Shown here piece after piece: positions 34,599 to 42,870 of a DNA stretch of 64,000 bases. The notes beneath the pieces were generated by a model. It was not told the origin of the DNA, did no database searches, and saw only the letters and a list, made by a program, of their open reading frames with translations. A program made the translations under genes and the position numbers. Origin of the DNA: Fulvivirga imtechensis AK7 (GTDB lineage: Bacteria; Bacteroidota; Bacteroidia; Cytophagales; Cyclobacteriaceae); NCBI RefSeq assembly GCF_000331535.1, contig NZ_AMZN01000044.1, forward strand, positions 35,067 through 99,066, given 5' to 3'. How positions within the stretch are numbered: the stretch's first letter is position 1; each line of letters starts with the position of its first letter.

Positions 34599-35174
34599 AT
34601 GAACAGAGTTTTTATCGATAGTGAAAATTTCCAGGGAGTTGACTATACAGAGATCCCCCTGCCCAAAGGCGATTACGAAAATTGCACATTCGTCAATTGC
34701 ACCTTTTCCAATTCAGATCTGTCTGCAATTAATTTTGTAGCGTGTGAATTTGAAAACTGTGACTTAAGTATGGCTATAGTAGATAATACCGCCTTTAAAG
34801 AAGTTGTCTTTGACGGTTGTAAGCTACTTGGAGTCCGGTTTGATAACTGTAACAGCTTTTTGCTCTCGCTCAAGTTTAGCGACTGTTACCTTCACCTGGC
34901 TTCATTCTACAAGTTGAAGTTAAAAGGTATAGCATTCCATCGGTGTAGTCTGCAAGAGGTGGATTTTGCGCAAGCAGAGCTTTCAAATGCCGTTTTTAAT
35001 GACTGTGACCTGCTAAATGCAACTTTTGAAAGCACTAATCTTGAAAAAGCAGACCTGAGGACAGCCTCTAATTATGTGCTGGACCCCGAATTAAACCGCA
35101 TCAAAGGAGCTAAATTTTCAATGCCTGCAGTTGTTGGTCTGCTAAGTAAGTATGACATCAAAATTGACCTGTAA
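34599..35174 (+). CDS. Pentapeptide-repeat protein (Qnr/MfpA-like)
   Basis: 191 residues. Most of the protein follows the A(D/N)LxX five-residue rhythm: NCTFVNCTFSNSDLSAINF, CEFENCDLSMA, GIAFHRCSLQEVDFAQAEL, NAVFNDCDLLNATFESTNL. Such right-handed beta-helices can mimic DNA and bind gyrase (MfpA, Qnr). Size and a central break near residues 80-95 are Qnr-like. It ends 2 bp before a GyrI-like gene, so the two are co-translated. Gyrase protection is a family-based hypothesis; many pentapeptide proteins do other things. Confidence 0.85.
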   Translation: MNRVFIDSENFQGVDYTEIPLPKGDYENCTFVNCTFSNSDLSAINFVACEFENCDLSMAIVDNTAFKEVVFDGCKLLGVRFDNCNSFLLSLKFSDCYLHLASFYKLKLKGIAFHRCSLQEVDFAQAELSNAVFNDCDLLNATFESTNLEKADLRTASNYVLDPELNRIKGAKFSMPAVVGLLSKYDIKIDL

Positions 35175-35176
35175 AT

Positions 35177-35659
35177 ATGGAGCCGCGCATTGAAATGTTG
35201 TCAGAAAGAAAGCTCGTGGGTATATCAGCTCAAATGTCTCTGGCAAAAGATAAAACCGTAGAGTTGTGGAGCAGCTTCATGCCGGTGAGAAAACTTATTA
35301 AAAACAAGGCAGGCACTTATTTTTACTCCATGCAGGTGTATGACAAGTCGCTCTCCTTTAGCGACTTCAACCCACAAACAGCGTTTACCAAATGGGCAGC
35401 CATAGAAGTGAGTAATTTTGATAAGATCCCTGACTGCCTGCAGGCTTACACTTTACAAGGAGGTCTGTACGCTGTATTCACCTATAAAGGGCGGGCCAGA
35501 GATTTTGCTGCTACCTGGCAATATATTTTTGGCCAGTGGCTACCTGCATCAGCATATGAGCTGGATCAAAGAGAGCATTTCGAATTGTTAGATGAAAAAT
35601 ACGATCCTAACGATCCTGAGTCAGAGGAAGAGGTGTGGATACCCATAAGGAAGCGATGA
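35177..35659 (+). CDS. Stand-alone GyrI-like small-molecule-binding protein
   Basis: 160 residues matching the GyrI-like/AraC effector-binding domain: KLVGISAQMSLAKDKTVELW, KWAAIEVSNFDKIPDCLQ, YTLQGGLYAVFTYKG, and LPASAYELDQREHFE. It is clearly paralogous to the C-terminal half of the AraC regulator at 33306. It lacks a DNA-binding domain, so it may sequester a ligand or act on another protein. It follows the pentapeptide-repeat gene by 2 bp. The conserved acidic residues near the C-terminus (EEEVWIPI) are present. Confidence 0.85.
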   Translation: MEPRIEMLSERKLVGISAQMSLAKDKTVELWSSFMPVRKLIKNKAGTYFYSMQVYDKSLSFSDFNPQTAFTKWAAIEVSNFDKIPDCLQAYTLQGGLYAVFTYKGRARDFAATWQYIFGQWLPASAYELDQREHFELLDEKYDPNDPESEEEVWIPIRKR

Positions 35660-35714
35660 GGGTGAGGATAAATAATTGGAGAACTTTCCGGTTTTTATTG
35701 ATTTGCATTTTTTT

Positions 35715-36524
35715 CTACGAATACTTTTCCGTTTGATGCGGAAATTCTTGAGAAAGCTTTTTCAGACTGTCGTAGTACATATTTTTTAAGTAATTCCTGA
35801 GGTGTTGGGGGCAGGGGTATTCAGGGCTCTTATTGAATACATTTTCAACAGGAAACTGACTCCAGCCTGGCTCCGTTGACACTTCCAGAAATACAAATAT
35901 ATCTCTCAGGAATTGCTTTGGATGACTTACCAGGTCGTCATAAAAGCAGATGTGCAACTGGTTTTCGGGAAATACACTACGCCAGTTCTTGAGAATGGCA
36001 GGGTAATCACCCCTGGAAAAAAGGTCCGGCTCATGAAACATTCGCGTAAACTCTTTGTCACTGATATCTTCAAACTGCTTTTTCTGTGCACTCACCAGGT
36101 ACATCAGCACCGAGGCCCACATGCGGTCAACAGGGTTGCGAATAATGAGGATCAGCTTCAAAGAAGGAATGATCTTTTTTATAAAGCGGATCCTCCTCAC
36201 AGGTAAGTTCTCATAGGGTGTTATTTCCCCCTTCATACCTTTGGCTTCTTGAAAATAATGGCTGTAAGCGCTTAAAGGCATGCCAAAAAAGCGGTATTTA
36301 CTGCTGAAATAGTTAAGTTCCTTCCTGTCCGGGAGAAAAAGATCCGGATGCTGACGCAGGTTTTCATAGAGCCATGTGGTGCCGGCTTTTTGTGAGCCGA
36401 TACAAAGAAAGTCGGGCAATACCAGGCGCGATGGCTCGAGCCAGCCGTTGTAGTAAAGCCATTTTTCCATTCGGAAGAAGATCCGTTTGCTCACATTCAC
36501 CGATTTTTGTATCAGCCTGGTCAT
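35715..36524 (-). CDS. PAPS-dependent sulfotransferase
   Basis: 269 residues. The 5'-phosphosulfate loop FLCIGSQKAGTTWLYENL (residues 39-56, with S44, K46, T49-T50) and the 3'-phosphate region LILIIRNPVDRMWAS are intact. It belongs to the sulfotransferase family that transfers sulfate from PAPS to carbohydrate or lipid hydroxyls. It is the last gene of the polysaccharide operon and overlaps the ABC exporter gene by 4 bp, so a sulfated glycan is a reasonable product. The protein has no signal peptide, so it would act in the cytoplasm before export. Confidence 0.88.
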   Translation of the reverse strand: MTRLIQKSVNVSKRIFFRMEKWLYYNGWLEPSRLVLPDFLCIGSQKAGTTWLYENLRQHPDLFLPDRKELNYFSSKYRFFGMPLSAYSHYFQEAKGMKGEITPYENLPVRRIRFIKKIIPSLKLILIIRNPVDRMWASVLMYLVSAQKKQFEDISDKEFTRMFHEPDLFSRGDYPAILKNWRSVFPENQLHICFYDDLVSHPKQFLRDIFVFLEVSTEPGWSQFPVENVFNKSPEYPCPQHLRNYLKNMYYDSLKKLSQEFPHQTEKYS

Positions 36525-38242
36525 AACAGTGGAGTCGACCTTTCCGATTCATGTACAGCGCCTTCAAATACCTCCAACACCCTGTCTGCCAGGTTCAGTA
36601 AAATAGGGTCGTGATCAATGAGGATCACCGTTTTCCCTGAGGCTATTAAATAGGAGATAGATGACCCGATCTCAAGCAGGTTGGTTTGATCCAGGTTGTT
36701 GGAAACCTCATCAAAAATCAGAACTTCCGCATCCCTGTACAATGCTCTCGCCAGGGCAATACGCTGTCGCTGACCCCCGGATACCTGAAGGCCATTCTCA
36801 CCGAGAGACGTTCGTAGCCCTGTTGGCAATTCTTTGATAAATGAAGTGAGGTTGGCTTGCTTTACCACCTTTGTCAGCTTTTCTATGTCAATGTTCATTT
36901 CTCCAAAGGCAATATTTTCCTCAAGGGTGGCATCTATGATCACAGGCTGCTGTTGCAGATATCCGACACGGGCCAACCACGTATTGTCCTCTGAAAGTGC
37001 AATACCGTCAACGGTTATAGAGCCACTTGTAGGTGTTATTAATCCCAGCAGGAGCTTCATCAGTGTGGTTTTACCAGACCCGGATTGGCCACAGATGCCG
37101 ACACACTGCCCTTTGGCGATCTCAAAGCAAATTTCTTTTAATACAGCGTCTTTTTCAGGATAAAAAAAAGTGACACGATCAAAAACTATTTTATCATAAA
37201 AATCAATTTCCTGCTTTGGCTGGTATTGAATTTCGGCATCTTTTACTTCATCAAGCACATATCGGTAGGCATTCAGACTGGTTATGGCATTTAGAATCCG
37301 GGTGATAGAGGGGTAGAGTCTGTAAAAACCTGCAATGAACAGGCTTAATAACGGAATGAGGTCAATATTGGAAGGAAAAAGCAAACTGTATGCGAAAATG
37401 AGGGCAATACCAAGAACTAATACCACCTCCAGTACCTTTGCAGGCAAAAAAGACGTTGTTTTTAGCCAGGCATAGTTTTCATTCATATCTTTCTTGAGCG
37501 TGATGAATTTCCCGGTGAAAAAATCTTCTTTTTGATACAATTTCACATCGATATAGCTATCCACACCCTGTAGAAGGTATTTCAGGCTCTTCGGATATTT
37601 ATCTCTGAAATCCTGTTCTATGTTGTCGATGTGCTTTCTTTTAAACCATCTGAATACCAACAGCACCGGGATCATGAAACTGACCAGGAGCAGTGAAATA
37701 ACAGGGTTATAGAGCGTGATTACGAGGATGATAATACCAGCGATAACCATCTCAGAGACCATGTTGATAAGTGGTATGAGAATATAACTCGCAAAATCAT
37801 GTGGTATGGTCTTTATCTTTCTGCTGATCAGGGCCGAATTACTTTTTACAAACTCTAGATATGATGTTTTGAAGAAGGCGTTAAGCGCATTTTCAGAAAG
37901 GTCGCTGGCGATGGAAAAAACTGTTTTTGACAGGTGGTGATGTATCCTGACGCTGATAATATTTTTTGCAATAAAAAGTACGGCAAGACCGGTAAGCATG
38001 GCCACCTGAAATGAGCGGGCACTGGCAAAGCCCAGAATATCATAAACGGAGAAGATCGTGCTATTTGACCTTACCTGTGTGGGGTCCAGAAAGATGAGGA
38101 TCACCGGAATAAGCATAGCCAATGAAACAATATCCAGCAGTCCGTTGAGCAGACTATAGAATAGCGAAAATCTGATCTTTTTGCGAAACCGTTCGGGGAT
38201 GATGGCAAATATTTGTTCGATATCGTAGATCAACCTTTTCAT
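36521..38242 (-). CDS. ABC exporter, fused membrane and ATPase domains (MsbA/PglK type)
   Basis: 573 residues. Six membrane helices in the first 320 residues (LLNGLLDIVSLAMLIPVIL; AMLTGLAVLFIAKNIIS; and so on) precede a nucleotide-binding domain. Its Walker A is GQSGSGKTT near 382-390, the signature LQVSGGQRQRIALARAL lies near 486, and Walker B VLIFDEVSNNLD near 505-516. Such half-transporters flip lipid-linked oligosaccharides or lipid A. It overlaps both neighbours by 4 bp. A Wzx flippase is encoded at the other end of the same operon, so two lipid-linked substrates may be handled. Confidence 0.92.
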   Translation of the reverse strand: MKRLIYDIEQIFAIIPERFRKKIRFSLFYSLLNGLLDIVSLAMLIPVILIFLDPTQVRSNSTIFSVYDILGFASARSFQVAMLTGLAVLFIAKNIISVRIHHHLSKTVFSIASDLSENALNAFFKTSYLEFVKSNSALISRKIKTIPHDFASYILIPLINMVSEMVIAGIIILVITLYNPVISLLLVSFMIPVLLVFRWFKRKHIDNIEQDFRDKYPKSLKYLLQGVDSYIDVKLYQKEDFFTGKFITLKKDMNENYAWLKTTSFLPAKVLEVVLVLGIALIFAYSLLFPSNIDLIPLLSLFIAGFYRLYPSITRILNAITSLNAYRYVLDEVKDAEIQYQPKQEIDFYDKIVFDRVTFFYPEKDAVLKEICFEIAKGQCVGICGQSGSGKTTLMKLLLGLITPTSGSITVDGIALSEDNTWLARVGYLQQQPVIIDATLEENIAFGEMNIDIEKLTKVVKQANLTSFIKELPTGLRTSLGENGLQVSGGQRQRIALARALYRDAEVLIFDEVSNNLDQTNLLEIGSSISYLIASGKTVILIDHDPILLNLADRVLEVFEGAVHESERSTPLL

Positions 38243-39639
38243 GAGGTTTTAGGCTGCTTTATTTTTTCCCACTGCATGCCCAGCTTCGAAACCAATGACT
38301 TGGCTTTAAATGCTGCGGCAGCTTTGACATTACTCTTATTTTTGTAATAATTGACCTCGTTGATCACGCGTCTCAAGGCGTGGTCATAATAACTTCTTGA
38401 ATATGTCCTTTTGAAGTCGATATCACGGTCTGAGCTGAATGCCCAGTTCAGTTTTTTAGTATGTAGGCTTTCTACTTCCTGATAGAGGTCTGTGCCCCGG
38501 ATCGGGTAGGCAATAGTGATCGTAAAGTGGTCCGGGTTAGAAGTTTTGAGATGGTGGATCGTCTCTTCAATGTCTTTTTCGGTTTCACCCGGGTAGCCAA
38601 GCATGATAAATGTCCCCGTTTCTATTCCCGAGCTCTTTGCTAATGTTATCATCTCCCGGACCATATCTACTTTCACTCTCCGGTCCATCAGGTCAATGAT
38701 CTTTTGTGAACCACTTTCAGCGCCAATCCATACCCGGAAGCACCCGGACTCCTTCATCATCTTTATCACCTCTTCGTTCATCCTGTCAGCCCGGGTGATA
38801 CACTCATAAGAAATTTTTAGATTTTTCTTCTTCAATGCGTCATTGAAGCCGGCCAGCCACCGGTGGTTGATGGTAAAAACATCATCTACAAACCAAAAAG
38901 TATCGGGATTGTACTCCTCTTTCAACCATTCCAGCTCTTCCACTACTTTTTCCGGAGACCTTCTTCGGTAGCTGAGGCCGTATACCGCGCGGCTGCACCA
39001 TTTGCACGTGTAGGGGCATCCACGCATGGTGCTCACAGAAATGGCGTTAGACCCATGCACTTTTTTCCAGAGGTTGAGGTATTTGAACAGGTCAATGGCC
39101 TTGCGGTTAGGCATTGGGAGCTGGTTGATGTCTTTGATTTTCGTTCGTTCTCCGGTTTGGCAGTGCTTACCGTTAAGGTCCTTATAGGCAAGACCGTTAA
39201 TTTCAGGAATAGTGTCAGTAGCATCGTTTTCAAGTGCTGTGATAAGCTCGAGCATCGTTTCTTCACCTTCACCTATCACCAAAAAATCAGCGCCATGATC
39301 CAGGAATCCGCGGGTGTTGTAGGTGACTTCTGGTCCTCCCAGGATAATTGTGGTATCGTAGAGGTGGTCACTTGTTTTGACAAAGTCAATGATGCTGAGC
39401 ACGTTGACCTTGGTCATCAGGTTGACGTAAATAGCGAGGTATTTAGGTTTGATATCCAACAGGTGCTTTTTTAGAAGTGCCTTTTCTGAGAATGTCGAGT
39501 CAAATACTGCGGTACTTATGCCGTGCTGTTCCAGGTAGGCAGAGACGTATAAGATACCCAGCGGAGGGTAGGGGCGCTGTATCGCCTGCTCCTTTTCATC
39601 CTCCTTCAGGAAATAGCCGTGTGTCAGTAATACCTTCAC
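38239..39639 (-). CDS. Radical SAM protein with N-terminal B12-binding-like domain (paralogue 1)
   Basis: 466 residues. An N-terminal Rossmann-like domain (about 1-140, with IILGGPEVTYNTRGFLDHGADFLVIGEGE) precedes a radical SAM core with RGCPYTCKWCSRAVYG near 204-219; the three cysteines of CxxxCxxC bind the 4Fe-4S cluster. The DxHxxG cobalamin-ligand motif is not seen, so cobalamin may bind base-off or not at all. It is related to the BchE/P-methylase class. It flanks a SAM methyltransferase together with a second paralogue at 40442. Methylation or oxidative rearrangement of a sugar or lipid is an inference. Confidence 0.88.
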   Translation of the reverse strand: MKVLLTHGYFLKEDEKEQAIQRPYPPLGILYVSAYLEQHGISTAVFDSTFSEKALLKKHLLDIKPKYLAIYVNLMTKVNVLSIIDFVKTSDHLYDTTIILGGPEVTYNTRGFLDHGADFLVIGEGEETMLELITALENDATDTIPEINGLAYKDLNGKHCQTGERTKIKDINQLPMPNRKAIDLFKYLNLWKKVHGSNAISVSTMRGCPYTCKWCSRAVYGLSYRRRSPEKVVEELEWLKEEYNPDTFWFVDDVFTINHRWLAGFNDALKKKNLKISYECITRADRMNEEVIKMMKESGCFRVWIGAESGSQKIIDLMDRRVKVDMVREMITLAKSSGIETGTFIMLGYPGETEKDIEETIHHLKTSNPDHFTITIAYPIRGTDLYQEVESLHTKKLNWAFSSDRDIDFKRTYSRSYYDHALRRVINEVNYYKNKSNVKAAAAFKAKSLVSKLGMQWEKIKQPKTS

Positions 39640-40445
39640 TTGTCGTTATTTTTTAGTTCCAGGTCTATAAGAAAGTGGTCGGCATACCGGGCGGCAAACC
39701 TATGCCCCTTGATTTTCTCCTCCAATGCATCCAACCTGTTCAACAGGCCCTGTCGCTTTTTGAAAAATACTTCCAGATAGGATGGTGGGAGAAAAAAGCC
39801 GATTGGTTTCAAATACGTAAGTTGGAAATCATCAGCAAAGAGGGCTTCAATACGTTTGGGCGAATAATACCAGGTTTCAACATCCTGTCCATGGATATTT
39901 ACTATAAGAGGGCCGTTCTTGGCTCTTCTAAAGGCTTTTTTTCCGCTCAACTTGCTAAGAAAATAGCAGCTTTCCCACACACAGAAGTCCGGCATGATAA
40001 CGCCTATAAAATGTCCACCGGGTTTCAGGAGTCTGGAGACGATCTTACCTAGTTTTTTAAGCGCAATGGTATCAAGGCAATTCAGGCCACCAAAGTCGGA
40101 GAATATGAGGTTGAAGCTGTTATTTCGCAGGTCTGCCTCTTCGAGTTTATTGAGATCGCATGGAAGAAACGAAACATTCTCTTCCAGCCCCATCCTGGTT
40201 GTCTTCGAGGCGGCTACTTTTATCATCTCTTCGGAGATATCAGTAGCCAAAACATAATGTCCTTTCCCTGCCAGGTGTATGGCATCTTCCCCGGTGCCGC
40301 AGTTCAGCTCAAGAATAGAAAGAGGTCCTTCAGGAAGGTTTTCATCCAGGTAGTCCCAGACTTTTTGACGTTGCAACGCGCCAATGGAAGAATGAGTGAA
40401 CTCCTGGTCATAGTTGAAGGCAATATGGTCGAAGGCAGGTGTCAT
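39636..40445 (-). CDS. SAM-dependent methyltransferase, class I
   Basis: 269 residues. Motif I LSILELNCGTGEDAIHLA (about 40-57), motif II VLATDISEEMI and post-motif FNLIFSDFGGLNCLD fit class I methyltransferases. The C-terminal part is specific to this protein. It lies between the two radical-SAM genes and overlaps both by 4 bp, so it probably works on the same substrate. The acceptor (sugar, lipid carrier or small molecule) cannot be told from sequence. Confidence 0.88.
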   Translation of the reverse strand: MTPAFDHIAFNYDQEFTHSSIGALQRQKVWDYLDENLPEGPLSILELNCGTGEDAIHLAGKGHYVLATDISEEMIKVAASKTTRMGLEENVSFLPCDLNKLEEADLRNNSFNLIFSDFGGLNCLDTIALKKLGKIVSRLLKPGGHFIGVIMPDFCVWESCYFLSKLSGKKAFRRAKNGPLIVNIHGQDVETWYYSPKRIEALFADDFQLTYLKPIGFFLPPSYLEVFFKKRQGLLNRLDALEEKIKGHRFAARYADHFLIDLELKNNDK

Positions 40446-41908
40446 CCGGGAAAAGAATCATATTTACGGAGTCTGAATTTGTCGACCAGAATAGAAGGTA
40501 TATAATATAACATGGCCAGCATGGATCGTATCCCTCTGTAGTTGAGCTTCATAGGGTTTTTTATCCATGTTTTTAATGCCAGCATACCCCTTTTCCTTCG
40601 GTATACCTTATGGATATAGCGCGGAAGTCTTCTGTAAAAATCACGATCCTGAGCGTTGGCAAACATGGCATCCAGGTCATCGGAGTCCGTCCAGTTGGCT
40701 TTGTCCTGTAGTTGCAGCTTTACCTGGTCGTAGAATTTAGTGCCGGGCAGAGGATATGATACGGAAATACCAATTTCATCAGGCATAAGTTCAAGTACCA
40801 TTTTTTTTGTCTTCCGAATATCGTCTTTCGTTTCTCCCAGGTAGCCAAACTGCAGGAAGAATGCGACCTTTACTCCTTTTCTTTTTAGCAGATCCGTAGC
40901 TTCCCGGATCTGTTCCACGGTAGTACCCTTATCCATGGCATCAAGTATTTTTTGTGATCCGGATTCGGCACCTACCCATACTGTTTCCAGGCCTGAGCTT
41001 GCCAAAGCATCGATGGTGTCTTCCTGCAATAGCAGGTCTACACGAGACTGGATCTTGTATTTTATTTTAAGCTTTCTCTCCTTCAGAATTTTATCAAATG
41101 CTTGTACCCAACCCGGCTTCAGGCCAAAGATATCATCGCACACCCAGAAATGATCAGGCTTATACTTACTCATGAGCAGCTCGATTTCTTCCACTACTTT
41201 TTCGGAAGACCGGCTGTTGTACCTGTTGCCATAGATGGGCTTAGCACACCAGTTACATTTGAAAGGGCATCCGCGCGTGGTGGCTATATTTAGAGAAAAG
41301 TAGCCATGATACTTGATCCATAAATTCCGGTATTCATCGATATTGACCAGGTCCCAGGCGGGTAATGGCAAGGTGTCGAGGTCTCGAAGTACATGCCTGG
41401 TACCCGACACATGTGTTTTCCCGTGTATTTCGTAAGCCAGGCCTGGCACGCCTTCTACAGAAGGATTTTGTTTTTCAAGCTCATTCAGCAGTTCCAACAA
41501 CGTCATTTCGGCCTCTCCTATGATAACGAAGTCGGCTCCGTAATTCAAATATTCTTCGTAGTGATCAGAGGCATCCGAACTTGAGACAATAATTTTACAG
41601 CCAAAACCTTTAGCTATTTCTATCATACAAAATGCTGCGTCACGCATGGTGGTGAGGCACATTTTAGTGAGATAATTAAAGCCATCATCGTAAATTACCA
41701 GGTAGTCGGGAACCTCTCTTTCAAGTATTTCGAGTAGTTCATCCGGAGAATCTTTGAGATTGGTGTCAAAAAGGGAAACAGCATAGTCATTTTCCCGAAC
41801 GAGTGAAGCTGCAAACAAGGTACCCAGAGGTGGATAGGGTTGTTTGAACTTCCACTGCTTCTCGTCAAGCTTGTAAAAAAAGGAATGTGAAAAAAGCACC
41901 TTCTTCAT
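40442..41908 (-). CDS. Radical SAM protein with N-terminal B12-binding-like domain (paralogue 2)
   Basis: 488 residues with the same layout as the protein at 38239. A Rossmann-like N-terminus (YLNYGADFVIIGEAEMTLLE) precedes the core with TRGCPFKCNWCAKPIYG near 211-227. Downstream ETVWVGAESGSQKILDAMDKG and GETKDDIRKTKKMV match paralogue 1 (VWIGAESGSQKIIDLMDRR, GETEKDIEETIHHL), showing gene duplication. The DxHxxG motif is absent. It overlaps the nucleotidyltransferase gene by 4 bp. The two enzymes may carry out sequential steps. Confidence 0.88.
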   Translation of the reverse strand: MKKVLFSHSFFYKLDEKQWKFKQPYPPLGTLFAASLVRENDYAVSLFDTNLKDSPDELLEILEREVPDYLVIYDDGFNYLTKMCLTTMRDAAFCMIEIAKGFGCKIIVSSSDASDHYEEYLNYGADFVIIGEAEMTLLELLNELEKQNPSVEGVPGLAYEIHGKTHVSGTRHVLRDLDTLPLPAWDLVNIDEYRNLWIKYHGYFSLNIATTRGCPFKCNWCAKPIYGNRYNSRSSEKVVEEIELLMSKYKPDHFWVCDDIFGLKPGWVQAFDKILKERKLKIKYKIQSRVDLLLQEDTIDALASSGLETVWVGAESGSQKILDAMDKGTTVEQIREATDLLKRKGVKVAFFLQFGYLGETKDDIRKTKKMVLELMPDEIGISVSYPLPGTKFYDQVKLQLQDKANWTDSDDLDAMFANAQDRDFYRRLPRYIHKVYRRKRGMLALKTWIKNPMKLNYRGIRSMLAMLYYIPSILVDKFRLRKYDSFPG

Positions 41909-42870
41909 CCCGCAGTTGTGTTTAATGTCACGTTAAAATTTTTCTCAAACTGTACTATCTTATCTTGATAGGCATCCAATATCTTCTTCTGATAAAACCT
42001 GGGGTGGTTTTTGGAGGCATATTTTTTTGTCTTGAAGGCTACCTCAAAATCCTTTTTTGAGTACTCCGTGGCAAATAGAGACTTCCAGCGCTTCAAAGTC
42101 AAGTCCATAAAGTACTGATCAAGTCGATTGCCCAAACCATTGTTGAGTAGCCGTTCACCAATTTTTTTGATCAGGCTGGTCCCGCTTTTAATGGTCTCGG
42201 TATCTCGTGGGGCTGAATTCGGGAAATATTGTAGCGCCCATGCATTGGCTGTCCAAAAATCCCAGTAAAGCTTTTCACCATAGGTCGGGATCAGCGTGAT
42301 AGACTCGATAGCAGTGAACAAATTCTTTTCCTCAATCTCCAGGTTATTGTAGTCGATAAAATAGTTGACACAGAAGTTTTTGTGTGAGTTGAGTAAAAAT
42401 ATGCGTTTGAATAACACCAGTAGCGTTCTTGTGATCCATAATCGGCCTGGTGCAGTTACAATAAAAAAGTCGATATCACTACTTTTATCCATATATCCTT
42501 TTGATATCGACCCTGATAGCATCACCGCCCTGACGTAGGGAAACCACGAGATGAACCTGGAGAACTTTCGTGCTGTTTTTAGCTTCTGAACCGCAAGATT
42601 GTTACCTGCCAGCCTGCGGGCAATATGGGCGGGCTCGTTTTGAACGGCATAGAACTGTCCGAATTTGTATATCAGTTTCTGACTAAGTAGATGCGAAAGT
42701 ATAAGCTCAGTGTCGGCACTTGAAGACATGTATTTTGATGGATTAAAAAATAGCAGCTCTTCCTTAGTAAGAGGATAATTGAAAATGTCAAAATACAGCA
42801 GCGTTTTTATGACGCCAACAGCCAGGGTAGCATTTTTTGGGATAGTTTGTTCTTCTACGGTATTAAGCAT
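41905..42870 (-). CDS. Nucleotidyltransferase-fold protein
   Basis: 321 residues. The N-terminal helical region (GVIKTLLYFDIFNYPLTKEEL) is a feature of a Bacteroidota family in polysaccharide loci. The polymerase-beta-type motif GSISKGYMDKSSDIDFFIV (about 118-136, GS followed by DxD) is complete, giving the metal-binding aspartates. The substrate is not known. It overlaps the neighbouring O-antigen-ligase gene by 8 bp. The residues after position 200 are helical without recognisable motifs. Confidence 0.8.
   Translation of the reverse strand: MLNTVEEQTIPKNATLAVGVIKTLLYFDIFNYPLTKEELLFFNPSKYMSSSADTELILSHLLSQKLIYKFGQFYAVQNEPAHIARRLAGNNLAVQKLKTARKFSRFISWFPYVRAVMLSGSISKGYMDKSSDIDFFIVTAPGRLWITRTLLVLFKRIFLLNSHKNFCVNYFIDYNNLEIEEKNLFTAIESITLIPTYGEKLYWDFWTANAWALQYFPNSAPRDTETIKSGTSLIKKIGERLLNNGLGNRLDQYFMDLTLKRWKSLFATEYSKKDFEVAFKTKKYASKNHPRFYQKKILDAYQDKIVQFEKNFNVTLNTTAG

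Noticed and set aside
38863..39474. 203-codon plus-strand frame opposite the first radical-SAM gene
   Set aside because: It lies antisense to a gene with intact CxxxCxxC and family motifs; its own translation shows no domain.
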